Shown one piece after another: positions 33,881 to 44,683 of a stretch of DNA of 64,000 nt. Source of the DNA: Sycon ciliatum (taxonomy: Eukaryota; Porifera; Calcarea; Leucosolenida; Sycettidae); the NCBI RefSeq assembly GCF_964019385.1, contig NC_088653.1:15174154-15238153 (forward strand), given 5' to 3'. The first letter of the stretch is position 1. Each line of letters opens with the position of its first letter. A model generated the notes under the pieces. That model had not been told where the DNA came from. It was given only the letters and a program-made list of their open reading frames with translations, and did not search any database. The position numbers and the translations under genes were made by a program.

Positions 33881-34113
33881 GCTCCATACATTCTTATGGT
33901 AGTGTAGTGTGAACTTGAGGCGCGTAAGAATATTCTTGCTGATTCTCTACCCCCAGTATAAATTCTGGCTTCGTTTTCGTTCTTGCTCATTCCCATGTAA
34001 CTACTGATGAAAATGGGTGAAAAGCTTTTAGTATTATGAAATTGACAACCTTGTTGTTGTGTGTATATAAATTTTGTTCGCCTACGTCTCTATTTATATA
34101 TATATATATATAT
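33877..34113 (+). repeat. Penelope-like 3' region/terminal repeat, copy 2
   Basis: Near-identical to 32021-32258, located directly after the endonuclease stop of the main copy and ending in (TA)n. The next truncated copy begins immediately after it. Confidence 0.85.
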
Positions 34114-34655
34114 ATATGAGAGTCAGCGATTCTCGGAAAGGATCAAGCAGCATATCCCAGACAAGCTGTACAAGAAGCCGCCTGACAAACGTGTGGCAAC
34201 AAGTGATAGCGCCATCACAAGGCATTTGCAGGCGCAGCCTGAATGCATCCCACAGGAACGCAACAGCAGCTTCAGTGTGATCACACCAGCCCGAAACAGC
34301 GCGCACCGATTCACACTGGAGGCGCTGTACATTCGCAGTTTGAGGCCAGAACTGTGTCGACAAAAGAAGCACATCAAGGTGCTACGGCTGTTCAAGCTGC
34401 AACCGGACTGACAACTTTATCACGTGTTTGTTCTGGTACTGCATTCCCCTCATGTGTTGTTTCCCGCATTTTTCCACTGCTCCATACATTCTTATGGTAG
34501 TGTAGTGTGAACTTGAGGCGCGTAAGAATATTCTTGCTGATTCTCTACCCCCAGTATAAATTCTGGCTTCGTTTTCGTTCTTGCTCATTCCCATGTAACC
34601 ACTGATGAAAATGGGTGAAAAGCTTTTGGTATTATGAAACTGACAACCTTGTTGT

Positions 34656-34690
<35 letters not shown>
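34113..34690 (+). mobile_element. 5'-truncated tandem Penelope-like copy
   Basis: It starts inside the endonuclease (SDSRKGS-type frame start, equivalent to 33525), keeps the frame HLQAQPECIPQERNSSFSV to a stop near 34411, then the third copy of the 3' region. Identity to the upstream copy is very high. Head-to-tail with a shared (TA)n junction is the usual tandem arrangement of these elements. Confidence 0.85.
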
Positions 34691-34693
<3 letters not shown>

Positions 34694-34765
34694 GACGTAG
34701 GCGTTCGGGCCTGATTGGAAATTTTTATTTCCATTGCTATCAGGTTCGGCCTCATTTTCTCTGTG

Positions 34766-34811
34766 CTGCGCTGATGAGTTCAAAAAGAACGAAACAGCAT
34801 GCTGTCCGCAG
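34766..34811 (+). ncRNA. Hammerhead ribozyme (type I order, complete core)
   Basis: Stem I CTGCG (34766-34770), CTGATGA (34771-34777), stem II GTTC-AAAAA-GAAC (34778-34790), GAAA (34791-34794), stem III CAGCATGCTG (34795-34804, self-complementary, so it can also dimerise), TC (34805-34806), stem I return CGCAG (34807-34811). All core bases and pairs are intact. It lies about 355 bp after the stop of the truncated Penelope-like copy and belongs to its terminal region. A decayed relative with the same flanks is at 52378-52421. The predicted cut follows C at 34806. Confidence 0.88.
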
Positions 34812-34817
34812 ATTGAG

Positions 34818-34856
<39 letters not shown>

Positions 34857-34858
<2 letters not shown>

Positions 34859-34987
34859 GTAGGCGAACAAAATGTATATACACACAACAACAAGGTTGTC
34901 AATTTCATAATACTAAAAGCTTTTCATCCATTTTTATCAGTAGTTACATGGGAATGAGCAAGAACGAAAAAGAAGCCAGAATTTATA
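34857..34987 (-). repeat. Inverted fragment of the Penelope-like 3' region
   Basis: GGCGAACAAAATGTATATAC ... AAAGCTTTTCATCC ... CATGGGAATGAGCAAGAACG ... CCAGAATTTATAC is the complement of the 3' block at about 33957-34080. It stops where the 360-bp element begins. Confidence 0.85.
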
Positions 34988-35347
34988 CAATTACTTTCTA
35001 CTCGAAGTATATATATATACTCAACCTGCGGACAGATATATTTATCACTCCCTTAGTATTGACTCACGTAGAATTTTGCCATACCTAAGCAGTCAAATAT
35101 TCCTGCATATTTGACTCCTTAGGGCTATATTGACCGCTTATATTTGACTCCTTTTTAGCGATTGAACACATGCTTTGGTCAGTCGTGATAAATCTAATAT
35201 TGACTTCGTACTTGGTCAGCATAGGAAATAAAAGACCTCGTAAAAGACCTCGGCTTCGCCTCGGTCTTTTACTCGGCTTTTATTTCCTATATTGACCTCG
35301 TACTCAGTCAATATTAGATACATATACTTCGAGTAGAAAGTAATTGT
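34988..35347. repeat. Inverted-repeat element, 360 bp, with internal hairpin
   Basis: The ends AATTACTTTCTACTCGAAGT are perfect inverted repeats (34988-35007 and the complement near 35325-35346). Inside, TATTGACT/TATTTGACTC motifs recur, and GGAAATAAAAGACCTCG...TTTTATTTCC (35224-35290) forms a strong nested hairpin. It is inserted in the inverted Penelope-like fragment. A ribozyme-like 3' remnant (complement of 35017-35037: CTGTCCGCAGGTTGAG) sits just inside the left end. Confidence 0.7.
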
Positions 35348-35349
35348 GC

Positions 35350-36550
35350 GCTAAAACCATCAGAGGTGGCAGGTAGAACCTTACGCTTTCAAGCAACCGA
35401 GCCCGTTCAGAACAGACCCAAAACAATCTGGGATGAGTGTGTAGTGGGCCGCAGCCTCGCGGACACAAACTACTACAAGGATCTCAGTGAACACACCGTT
35501 GTTGTTGTTGTTGTTTTGTTTAAACTGAAGTGAACTAGAAAGAAGGTTAACTCTAACTCTAACTCTAACTGAAATGTAACTTTAACTGGGGGCGAAGAGA
35601 ATTGTGAGCAGAAGACTGCGCATGCTTACCTACCGGGATACGCTAAGTATACACTGTACGCTACAAGTGTAGAGGCGACGGTTTCAAATAGGACACAGGT
35701 TGCAAACCGGAACGGACTCAATATTCACTTTCTCTCTTGGTATTTTGATTAGAAAACATATGTCACAGTGAGAATACGATGTGTTATACTCGGAGCCAAA
35801 ATTTCATGGCTCTGCGATGACCAGAAGCGCCATACCAAGCAGGTGAGTTTTTGACGTGTTGCTTCGCACTGCGACTTGAGTTTTACGACTTTCGAAAAAT
35901 CAACTTCTTGTCGCAGGTAAACAGCGGCTCGCCTCTTGCCAATAAAGCATCGCATACCAATCAAAACTAATGGAAGCACACACAAGGCGTATTGTTACTC
36001 TGTAGTAGACTGTACTGGCCCTCGTGGAGCGATAGCAATTACCAAATTTCAGACCCAGAGTGAATTTGACGTGCACTCTAAAATGTATCCGGTTTGAAGC
36101 CATCTCTGATTTGAACTTTTTGAAGCAAAAAATTGGGCAACTTGAAGGCAATGGGTCAACACAAAGGAGTGGCTCAGTTCGATTGACTCTGGCCCCAGAG
36201 CAAACTTCAACATGCCAGTTTCCTTCCACAAACATATTTCGAGTGAAAAATCAACGCTGATGATCGGTTTGGGTCTATACAAATTTGGCTGTCAAGCCGT
36301 TCCGGCATCGAACCGTCGCCTCTACCCACAAACTGAACAAGTTGGAAAGATGCTGGGTGCTGTATAGGGTGTGAGGCAACACACTCTTCAGGAACGAAGC
36401 CCACCTTCACCAGTTTGCCCACTGGAATATAACCCTGAAGGGTCTTGCAAACAACTGAAGCTCTGACGCTAGTGCACAGCAGGTAACCGTAGAGAGGTAC
36501 AATCTAGACAGCACACTTCACGCCAGTAGCTGGCACATTACCTATGATCA
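35350..36550. other. Intron sequence with weak inverted pair, no exon accepted
   Basis: GTAGAGGCGACGGTT at 35671 recurs inverted near 36327, so 35.67-36.33 kb may be a decayed inverted-repeat element. (CTAACT)n is at 35549-35569. A minus-strand frame near 36207-36422 is probably repeat-derived. Confidence 0.4.
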
Positions 36551-36574
36551 CTACACCAGGCTGAGACGGCGGAT

Positions 36575-36756
36575 AACACACGAACACATATACACACACA
36601 GACCTACACACACACATGCACATACATAGACACAAATGCACACACAAACACATGAACACACACACACACACACATATACACACTCAGACACATACACACA
36701 TGCATACATGCATACACACACATACACACACACATGCACTCACACATGCACTCACA

Positions 36757-36816
<60 letters not shown>

Positions 36817-36880
36817 ATAGGCACACACACATAAACACACACACAAACACATACACACACACACATACATGTACAAACAT
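36575..36880. repeat. (CA)n microsatellite
   Basis: CA dinucleotides with TACA/TGCA interruptions; pure from about 36758 to 36813. Reading frames through it are artefacts. It lies just downstream of the stalk exon's donor. Confidence 0.95.
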
Positions 36881-36972
36881 AACTTGGTAAAGTCTCCGTC
36901 GTTGAATTTCTGAGTGCAATTTTTGTATCCACATCAAGCTACATGCCTGCATCAAAACCAAAGAAAACTCAC

Positions 36973-37930
36973 TTGGGTTCTCGGGATGTCTTTTCAATGC
37001 CTTCGAACACCGTCATACCAGCATTCATTTTATTTTTCTGCACGCGATTCCGTCGCACCATGAACCCAGTAAAAGCAAGGACCATGCATCCAGCCAAAGC
37101 CAGCGGGGCCAAAAGATACTCAATGCCACTACTGCCGCTGCCGCTATTTCCGTCATGACCCGCGGCAGCAAATCGTGGGGGTGATTCGGAGGCAGTCAGA
37201 GAAGCGGGCGGGACATCAGGGCTGTCTCCGTTGGAACTATTGGAAGTCGCGGAACCTTCCACTTGTGTGGTGGTATTAGAAACGACTGCAGCACCAGAGT
37301 TGTTTCCACTGTTACTCTTGCCGCCCAATGCCTTGGTCTCATTGTGAGGGATTGACACATATTGAGTAGCTGCCTCAAAACTTTGGTTCTTTGCACTATT
37401 TTTCTTTCCTCTAGGATCAAGTGTACCACTGTTTGAAGCAGGCAAGTCTTCACGTTCCGTATTGGTACTAGAAACAGGTGTGGCATCAGTGTTGTCTCTG
37501 CTAACACTCTCCAATGCCTCAGAATCGCCTTGAGAATTTGGCACGGTTGGAGAAATGGTCGTATTAACAGTGTGGTTCTTTGCATTATTTATCTTTCCTG
37601 TGGGATGAGAGGAACCAATATTTGAAGCAGGCGAGTCTTCACCTTCCGTGGTGGTACTAGAAACGGGCGTGGCATCAGTGTTGTCTCTGCTTGCACTGTC
37701 GTCGGGATTCGACACGATTGAAGTAATGGTCTTGGCATTGTGGTTACTTGCACTATTTTCCTTTTCCGTCTGTGCATCCTTCTCGACCTCATGATTGCTG
37801 GAATCGCTATGCGATTCAACCGTACTTTCCCCTATTGTGGCAGGGCTGTGAGCTGCGGTTTCCGGAGTTTTTTGTGCGGTTGCTTGGGGGGGATTGGTTG
37901 GATTGATCCTTGTAGTGACTTTTGTATTGA
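36973..37930 (-). CDS. Stalk and transmembrane exon of the lectin-like receptor
   Basis: The exon has acceptor CTCTTCCCTCTGTTCATGCAG (phase 1) and donor AA/GTGAGT (phase 2). The first roughly 250 residues are a Ser/Thr/Asn/Pro/Glu-rich stalk with several N-glycosylation sequons (NHT, NTT, NQS, NET, NNS). It carries imperfect internal repeats of about 63 residues marked by SRDNTDATPVSST. A hydrophobic segment, YLLAPLALAGCMVLAFTGF, then MVRRNR gives a type I membrane anchor with a positive inner flank. About 25 further residues precede the donor. Acceptor phase 1 fits the lectin-like exons upstream; donor phase 2 fits 29281-28642. An alternative is that the in-frame TGA directly after the donor ends the protein here. 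Confidence 0.72.
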
Positions 37931-37971
37931 CTGCATGAACAGAGGGAAGAGCGAATCAGAAAAAGGGGTTA

Positions 37972-38251
37972 CCGTATAATCTATGATAAGCGCCGTGCCT
38001 ATTATATTTTTTTGAACACCCCTCTACCCTGTGCTTATATTGGAGACCGTGCTTATATTTTTTCAACGAATACATCCATACAGAGCAAGAAGAAATACAT
38101 GCTAGATATCATGCACGCAGCATTGATTTCCACCAAGACCGTGCTAATAATAGATACTGTGCTTATAATGTTTCGAAAGGTGCTCACAGTGTGCCAGTAT
38201 TAGAGACTGTGCTAGTAATGGAGGCCTGTGCTTATAATAGGGAATATACGG
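37972..38251. repeat. TA-flanked inverted-repeat element, 280 bp
   Basis: The ends CCGTATAATCTATGATAAGC and (complement) CCGTATATTCCCTATTATAA are inverted, flanked by TA at 37970-37971 and 38252-38253. Inside, GTGCTTATAAT-like motifs repeat five or more times. It sits only about 40 bp upstream of the stalk exon's acceptor. Confidence 0.7.
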
Positions 38252-38621
38252 TATGTGTCCACCGGGTGCCGGCAATGCATTAGCTCAAACCACCAATCAG
38301 CTAACACCGACCCTCTTTTTTTCTCTCTAGACTTCAAACATCGATTTCGCTCGTTGAATATACAGTGGCACTAACAAAAGTATACCTCTGGTGTTCCTTC
38401 GCCGATTTCCATCAACAAAGCATCTATGTTTCGAGGGGAACCGTGGCTATCACGTTGAAGTTATCCGAAGTCTCTACGAGGTACAATGTTGCCGTGGTGA
38501 GACTCGAGGTCGGAAGAAAACCGAAAAAGTAAATCCGATCAAAAAATTCAAATTTTCACACCGCATGTTATTTGAAGGTGAGGAAACAATAATTGTCGTA
38601 CTTTCAGTGGACTCACAAAGG

Positions 38622-38880
38622 GTTAACTACAAGGCCGGGGACTGGCACTGATCATCACATTCCTGCTACTATCAACCCCAATGCCTCAGTGGGATACCGT
38701 GTGGTGCCTGGCAGAGCGCCTACTCTGGGCACTCTACACTTAAGTTCCGCGATGGGCCAAAAACATAGGTTGGCTCCAACGAGGCCCTGCTTCCTTGTGT
38801 TTGTGTAATATTTATAGTCCTAGTTGCCTGATCATCGTAGTAATACGTAGTTGTTGCAAAGCTTATATTTTTTACTTGAG
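38622..38880 (+). repeat. Dispersed repeat, joined copy of the two 13-kb blocks
   Basis: It contains both the block matching 13835-13945 and the one matching 12960-13095, contiguous here. The right part contains a hammerhead-like relic (GTTGC, CTGATCA, CGTA/TACG) lacking GAAA. Confidence 0.7.
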
Positions 38881-39154
38881 TATTATCTTTATTCTCACGA
38901 TGGCCGTAGCCAATAAGAGAGAGAGGGACAGTACTATGTGTTATCAACCAGAGTGGGTGCAGAAGTATATCCAATGCGCAGGCAGATAGATAGGCGATAG
39001 AGCTTGATTAAAATACTATACCTAGGCTGGGCTGCAGCGGGGCCGGGTTGGAGCATGTGCAAATTGATGATACTATGATCGGGGTAACTTCTCTTCCATT
39101 ATTTCTTGTGTATTGCTAAAACCCTTTTACCACTGCATCGGACTGGCATCTGAC

Positions 39155-39262
39155 ACCAAATCCTCTATAGCTGACAGGGAGTGTTGGAGCACATTTTGGG
39201 AATGGTGAGAGCCTCGAAGCTCAAACCTCAAAATCTTGCTGGTTCCGGCAAACCACATGTGG
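39155..39262 (-). repeat. Dispersed repeat, partner of 11879-11992
   Basis: Inverted relative to the copy near 11.9 kb. It ends with the palindrome CCACATGTGG at the start of the 752-bp duplication. Confidence 0.7.
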
Positions 39263-40763
39263 TAATAGGTTTTTCATTTTGACCCGACGAGACCATACGA
39301 CGCTTGCAGATCACAGCACGAACAGTTCACCAGCCACACTCCACGAAAGGAAGTATTAGTACTCCTGACAAGTCTTGTTTCGTTCCATAGAGATAATAAC
39401 GGGGAACTCATCAGAGGAGAAGCAGTTGTTGAATGAAGGGGTTTAGCTAAATAATGCTATTTTATAGAAAAGATATTGGCGCACTGAGGTGTAAACACTC
39501 AACTAACTCACATATGTGACATATCAACACAAAAGGAATAGTGCAGAATGGAGGTGTTCTGAACCCTACCAGACACAACTATCACAAGTGCTAAATCATT
39601 CACAATGAGAAGGAGAGGTACACAGGAATAGGTTGCGCTGGTTTACACGTCACAAATGGTACTGAGGTTGTGACAAAGATAGGTGAAAAGTAGACGCCAA
39701 GTGAAAGCCAACAAATCATCACGAACGTCTAACGTCACATCTGAAGATTGCTAGCGGCACAAGACAAATACTTCACAAACCACGATAATTGAAATTCAGC
39801 CAGCGGTATAGTGAAAGGAAGGCTGCTGGGTGTGACATTGAACTGTGGGCTGCTGAGGCGACGTATCCATCTTGATCTCGACTGCAAGGTTGGCGTCTAA
39901 CGCTAAAATCTGAGCAGCAGATCAAATCCTTCCTCTGGTCAATGGCAGATTTCCTGGTCCAGGAGAAGTCATAATTCTTTGTGCCATCTTCAATAGGTCC
40001 GTCAAATACAGTAGTAATAGGTTTTTCATTTTGACCCGACGAGACCATACGACGCTTGCAGATCACAGCACGAACAGTTCACCAGCCACACTCCACGAAA
40101 GCAAGTAGAAGTACTCCTGACAAGTCTTGTTTCGTTCCATAGAGATAATAACGGGGAACTCATCAGAGGAGAAGCAGTTGTTGAATGAAAGGGTTTAGCT
40201 AAATAATGCTATTTTATAGAAAAGATATTGGCGCACTGAGGTGTAAACACTCAACTAACTCGCATGTGTGACATATCAACACAAAAGGAATAGTGCAGAA
40301 TGGAGGTATTCTGAACCCTACCAGACACAACTATCACAAGTGCTAAATCATTCACAATAAGAAGGAGAGGTACACAGGAATAGGTTGCGCTAGTTTACAC
40401 GTCACAAATGGTACTGAGGTAGTGACAAAGATAGGTGAAAAGTAGACGCCAAGTGAAAGCCAACAAATCAACACGAACGTCTAACGTCACATCTGAAGAT
40501 TGCTAGCGGCACAAGACAAATACTTCACAAACCTCGATAATTGAAATTCAGCCAGCGGTATAGTGAAAGGAAGGCTGCTGGGTGTGACATAGAACTGTGG
40601 GCTGCTGAGGCGACGTACCCATCTTGATCTTGACTGCAGGGTTGGCGTATAACGCTAAAATCCGAGCAGCAGATCAAATCCTTTCTCTGGTCAATGGCAG
40701 ATTTCCTGGTCCAGGAGAAGTCATAATTCTTTGTTGCCATCTTCAATAGGTCCGTCAAATACA
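39259..40763. repeat. Tandem direct duplication of a 752-bp unit
   Basis: Unit 1 (39259-40010) and unit 2 (40011-40763) are highly similar, starting GT[G/A]GTAATAGGTTTTTC and ending GGTCCGTCAAATACA. Read on the minus strand the unit starts TG and is open for about 80 codons (YDFSWTRKSAIDQRKDL) in both copies. LTR-LTR tandem or segmental duplication are both possible. No reverse transcriptase is attached. Confidence 0.85.
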
Positions 40764-40848
40764 CCACGTATACGCCCCGTTATCGAATATGGTTCTCTGG
40801 CGATGTCAGCGATGAATGTTGAGCAACAAGATGTCCTCGAATGTCCAG

Positions 40849-40944
40849 CTGACCAAGATAAATGTCTTCCAAATGCTAGTGTTTGTGCGTGCCAGAGAAA
40901 ATGCATGAATGTTATGGTATGTTAGTCCGCAGGGGGACATAACA
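40849..40944 (+). repeat. 5' LTR, only its 3' half recognisable
   Basis: CTGACCAAG through GGGGGACATAACA matches 50065-50160. The preceding 88 bp do not match the first half of the 3' LTR and instead run toward the 752-bp duplication, so the 5' LTR is truncated or recombined. Confidence 0.75.
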
Positions 40945-40971
40945 ATTTTGCGATGAAGATAGAAGACGAAG

Positions 40972-41615
40972 ATGTCGCGATCGAAGCTTGAAATTTTTGA
41001 AAAAGGTGATTTTCGTGAGTATGTAGAGAGACTCACGTTATATTTTATCGCCAACAGTATTGGACAAGTGGCAGCTGGGGCAACTGCAGACCAGGAGAGA
41101 GCTGCGGACACCCCAAAGGCAGCTGTCCTGACCAGTCAACTCTCTGCTGAGAACTACTCGATCCTGAAGAGTCTTTGCCTGCCGGACAACCCAGCGCAGA
41201 AATCGTTTACGGAACTCGGAGAATTGCTTTCAGAGCACTTCAAGCCTAATGTCAGTGTGTTGGTGGCGACTCATAGATTCCAGAGGATTTGTCAAAAGGA
41301 TGGAGAGTCAGCAACACGGTATGCAGCTAGACTAAAGCAAGCAGCCATGGACTGTAAGTTTGAGGCGTATTTGGACAGGGCACTCCGAGACCAGTTTGTC
41401 AGTGGGTTGAAGTCGATGAGTGTTACGAAGGAGCATGGCATCAGCCTTTACTGAAACTGCATTGAGAGAGTCGGAGCAATTGACGGCGCAGCCCGTCCAC
41501 GCCGTTCGTTCGCGCCAGTCGACGAGCAAGCCATCTCCAACTTTCAAGTCGTACGACAAGAAATGTTTTCGGTGTGAAAGGCTGGTCACAAACCGGAAGA
41601 GTACCGCTTCAAGAG
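40972..41615 (+). pseudogene. gypsy gag, frameshifted
   Basis: ATG at 40972 begins MSRSKLEIFEKGDF. FTELGELLSEHFKPN, HRFQRICQKDGESATRYA and LDRALRDQFVSGLK are typical gag capsid landmarks. A stop at 41452 follows a shift; the continuing frame (41420-41615) leads to the first CCHC knuckle (CFRCE), which is broken by another one-base shift near 41577. A second knuckle, CHACGTVGHIERAC, is intact in the next frame. Confidence 0.85.
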
Positions 41616-41616
41616 T

Positions 41617-42140
41617 GTGAAGTGTCATGCGTGTGGTACGGTGGGTCACATCGAGAGAGCTTGCCGCAAGAAGAAGTCTGGACAAACCGTCCATCACATC
41701 GAGGAAGAAATTGGTGAGTTCGTTCCATGTGCTAGTAAACCCGATGTCACCATGTATAATGTAAATGCAATGGGGCGACTACCATACACTGTGTCATTAG
41801 ATGTAATGGGTACCACTATCCAAATGGAGATTGATACGGGAAGTGCTGTCACGATTCTCAGCAGCGCAGATTTCTTGCAATGCAATGGTGTGCTGAGTAA
41901 CCTGATGGAATCCAGTATCAACCTTGTGTCCTACTCTGGAGATGTGATTAATTGTCTCGGGGAAGCGGAAATGGAGTTCCGAATGGGCACACAATTGCAC
42001 ACACTATTGGTGAGGGTTACAAATGGAAAACGTCAATCTATTCTGTGCAAAGATGCAATGGCTTTGTTCAAACTCCCCTGGAAATCAATTTTCGAAAAGT
42101 GCACCAGGTCGAAAAGTAGGGCGCTAAATTCATTGAGAAA
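41617..42140 (+). pseudogene. gypsy CCHC knuckle and aspartic protease
   Basis: It begins with the intact zinc knuckle (residues 3-16 of the frame). The protease active site MEIDTGSAVTIL is at about 41824-41859, with the Asp codon at 41833. The frame is lost near 42120-42150 before the reverse transcriptase. Confidence 0.85.
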
Positions 42141-43397
42141 TACCCAGAGTTGTTCGACACTTCAGAAGTGGGAAAGGTGAAAGGCGTGCAGGTGAAATTA
42201 CATGTGTCTGATGAGAGCCCTGTTTACCGAAAGGCAAGGCCGGTACCACTGTCAATTCGGGAGAGCTATGTTGAGGCTCTGAATAAATTGAAAGCAGATG
42301 GTATAATCGAGAAAGTCACGCATTCAGAATGGGCCTCCCCCACTGTCACGGTAGAGAAATCAGGAGGTGGGTTGAGAATCTGTGGTGACTACAGTGGCAC
42401 TATCAATCTGCATTCTAAATGCGAGCAATACCCGCTACCCACTCTTGAGGAGCTATTGCACAAATTGGGCCCGGGGTCTAAATTCACGAAGCTGGATTTG
42501 TCGCAAGCCTACAACCAGCTAGAGATAGCACCTGAATGTCGCAAGTACACCACGATCAATACCATGCAGGGGTTGTATCAGTACAAACGACTCCCTTTTG
42601 GTTTTCACAGCGCCATATTTATTTTCCAACGGGTAACGGAAGAAACCCTTAGCGATTTGCCAGGATGTGGGGGCTATATCGACGATGTGTTGCGTACTGG
42701 TCGTGATGAGATCCATGAGAAAAATGTGGATCAAGTGCTATCATGCCTAAATGAGAACGGATTCAAGCTCAGTCCTAAGAAGTTCAACTACATGGTGGAT
42801 AAGCTAACATACCTCGGTCATCAGGTAACCGCGCAGGGAATCGCACCCTCGCCTGATCGAGTGAATGCCTTGAAAGTCGCGAAGCTGCCTAACAACGTGA
42901 ATGAATCGTACTCTTTTCTGGGTGCGGCCAATTTTCAACGGAAATTTGTGCCTCGGTTTGCAGAGATTGCTGCACCACTGTTCAACCTGCTCAGGAAAGA
43001 AATGAAATGGCAATGGAGCAAGGCAGAGGAAGATGCATTCCAGGCCTTGAAAGATGCAATGTGTGAGCATACGCTATTAGCACACTACGATGTCAAGAAG
43101 CCAGTCACACTCCAGGTGGACGCTTCTCGAATGGGTCTAAGTGCCGTACTTCTGCAAAGGCAAACAAATGGCGATGTTTTGCCGGTTACTTACGTGTCAA
43201 GGAAATTAACACCGGCTGAATCGCATTATGCACAAATCGAACGGGAAGCTGTAACTGTGGTTTTCAATGTTACGAAGTTCCAGAAATACTTGCTGGGGCG
43301 CCACTTCACGCTTCAAACCGACCATCAACCACTAGTGAAGTTACTGGGAAACAACGAACCAGTTCCTACACTCGCATCAGCTCGAATTAAGAAGTGA
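42135..43397 (+). pseudogene. gypsy reverse transcriptase and RNase H
   Basis: Reverse transcriptase motifs: LRICGDYSGTIN, FTKLDLSQAYNQLEI, YKRLPFGFHSA, GGYIDDVL (catalytic Asp pair at about 42681-42686) and KLTYLGHQV. RNase H motifs: VTLQVDASRMGLSAVL, YAQIEREA and LQTDHQPLV. The frame is open for about 415 codons, then meets a TGA at 43395 in place of a conserved Trp position. The longest intact piece of the element. Confidence 0.92.
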
Positions 43398-44680
43398 GCA
43401 CTAATGCTAGCTGGCTATGATTATGAGATCAAGTATTTGCCAGAAAAGGAAAATGTCTACGCGGATTTCCTGTCTAGGCAACCATGTGACAATATCAGTC
43501 CGTCTGCAGAGGAAATGGTTACGGTCCGTGTCTTGCTAGTGGAGGAAGATACGATAATCAAAGCAGACGTAGTGAAATCGGAAACAGCTCGTGACCCTGA
43601 GCTATCTAAGGTGCTCTACTATGTGGTGAATGGGTGGCCTAGCTCAGTACCCCAGTCGTTTCGGTCTTACCACAATAAGAGGGATGAGCTGTCTGCTGAA
43701 GATGATATTCCATTGTGGGGACAACGAGTTGTCATACCCAAATCACTAAGAATGGTATTGCTACGTGATTTGCATACGGAGCACTTTGGCATGGTCAAAA
43801 CCAAGCAAATGGCATGACGGTACTTATGGTGGCCAAATGTGGATCAAGAGAATTGAAATGTTGGTCAAGGCATGTGCTCAATGCCAAGAAAGTGCGAAAT
43901 GTCCACCTGCCAAGTCGGGAACCTGGTCATGGCCAAACGGTCGATGGAAACGGGTGCATATCGATTTTGCAGGACCATTCATGGGCAAGATGTTTCTGGT
44001 TGTGGTGGATGCATACACAAAGTATCTGGATGTAATTGCAATGTCTAATGCCACGTCTGCAACCACTATTGCAGCTCTGCGGCACGTGTTCTTTGTGTTT
44101 GTCTGCCGGAGCATCTTGTTTCTGATAATGGAACCCAATTCACGAGCGAGGAATTCAAGGCTTTCCTCCGTGCCAACGACATTGTGCACACCCTGACGGC
44201 TCCAGGCCATCCGCCTACGAATGGACTTGCTGAGCGCTATGTGGGTGTGTTTAAGCAGAAGTTGAAGGAAATGGGTGCAACGAGCGAGCCACTGCAAGCT
44301 CGGCTCGACAGGTTTCTGCTAATGTACCGCACAACACCCAACCATGCCAGCAGAACACCTGCGGAGATGATGTTTGGACGCCAGCCACACACGCGGCTCA
44401 GTGCTTTGCGTCCCTCGCAGGTACGTCAACAAGCAAAGGCTCATGAGGACGGCAATCGCGTCAAGCCTGCGTTCACAGAGAGTGACTCTGTGTTTGCGCT
44501 CAATTTCGGCATAGGTAATCGTTGGGTCCCGGCACGATTTGTGCGTGTCCTCAGTGACTACAACTATGAAGTACAAGTGGGTGATGTGTTGTGGAAGCGT
44601 CACCGAGATCAGTTGCGTCTACGGTCAGTTCCGGCAAGCTTGAGTGCATCCCTGCCAGAACCACAGTTGGATGAAATCGA
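43398..44680 (+). pseudogene. gypsy connection region and integrase
   Basis: YEIKYLPEKENVYADFLSRQ precedes the integrase. Integrase HHCC-side KACAQCQESAKC and the catalytic triad regions HIDFAGPF, VSDNGTQF and NGLAERYV are all readable, but spread over three frames. There is a TGA at 43815, a shift near 43850 and another near 44100. The C-terminal part continues FALNFGIGNRWVPARFVR toward the repeat arrays. Confidence 0.88.
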
Positions 44681-44683
44681 TCA

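Noticed and set aside
35549..35569. CTAACT repeats as telomere-like sequence
   Set aside because: Only three to four units and not the animal TTAGGG hexamer.
36207..36430. Minus-strand exon between the stalk exon and the tail exon
   Set aside because: The frame overlaps an inverted GTAGAGGCGACGGTT pair and a CTGAAGAGTGTG hairpin typical of repeats, and it is not needed because 36973 and 29281 already match in phase.
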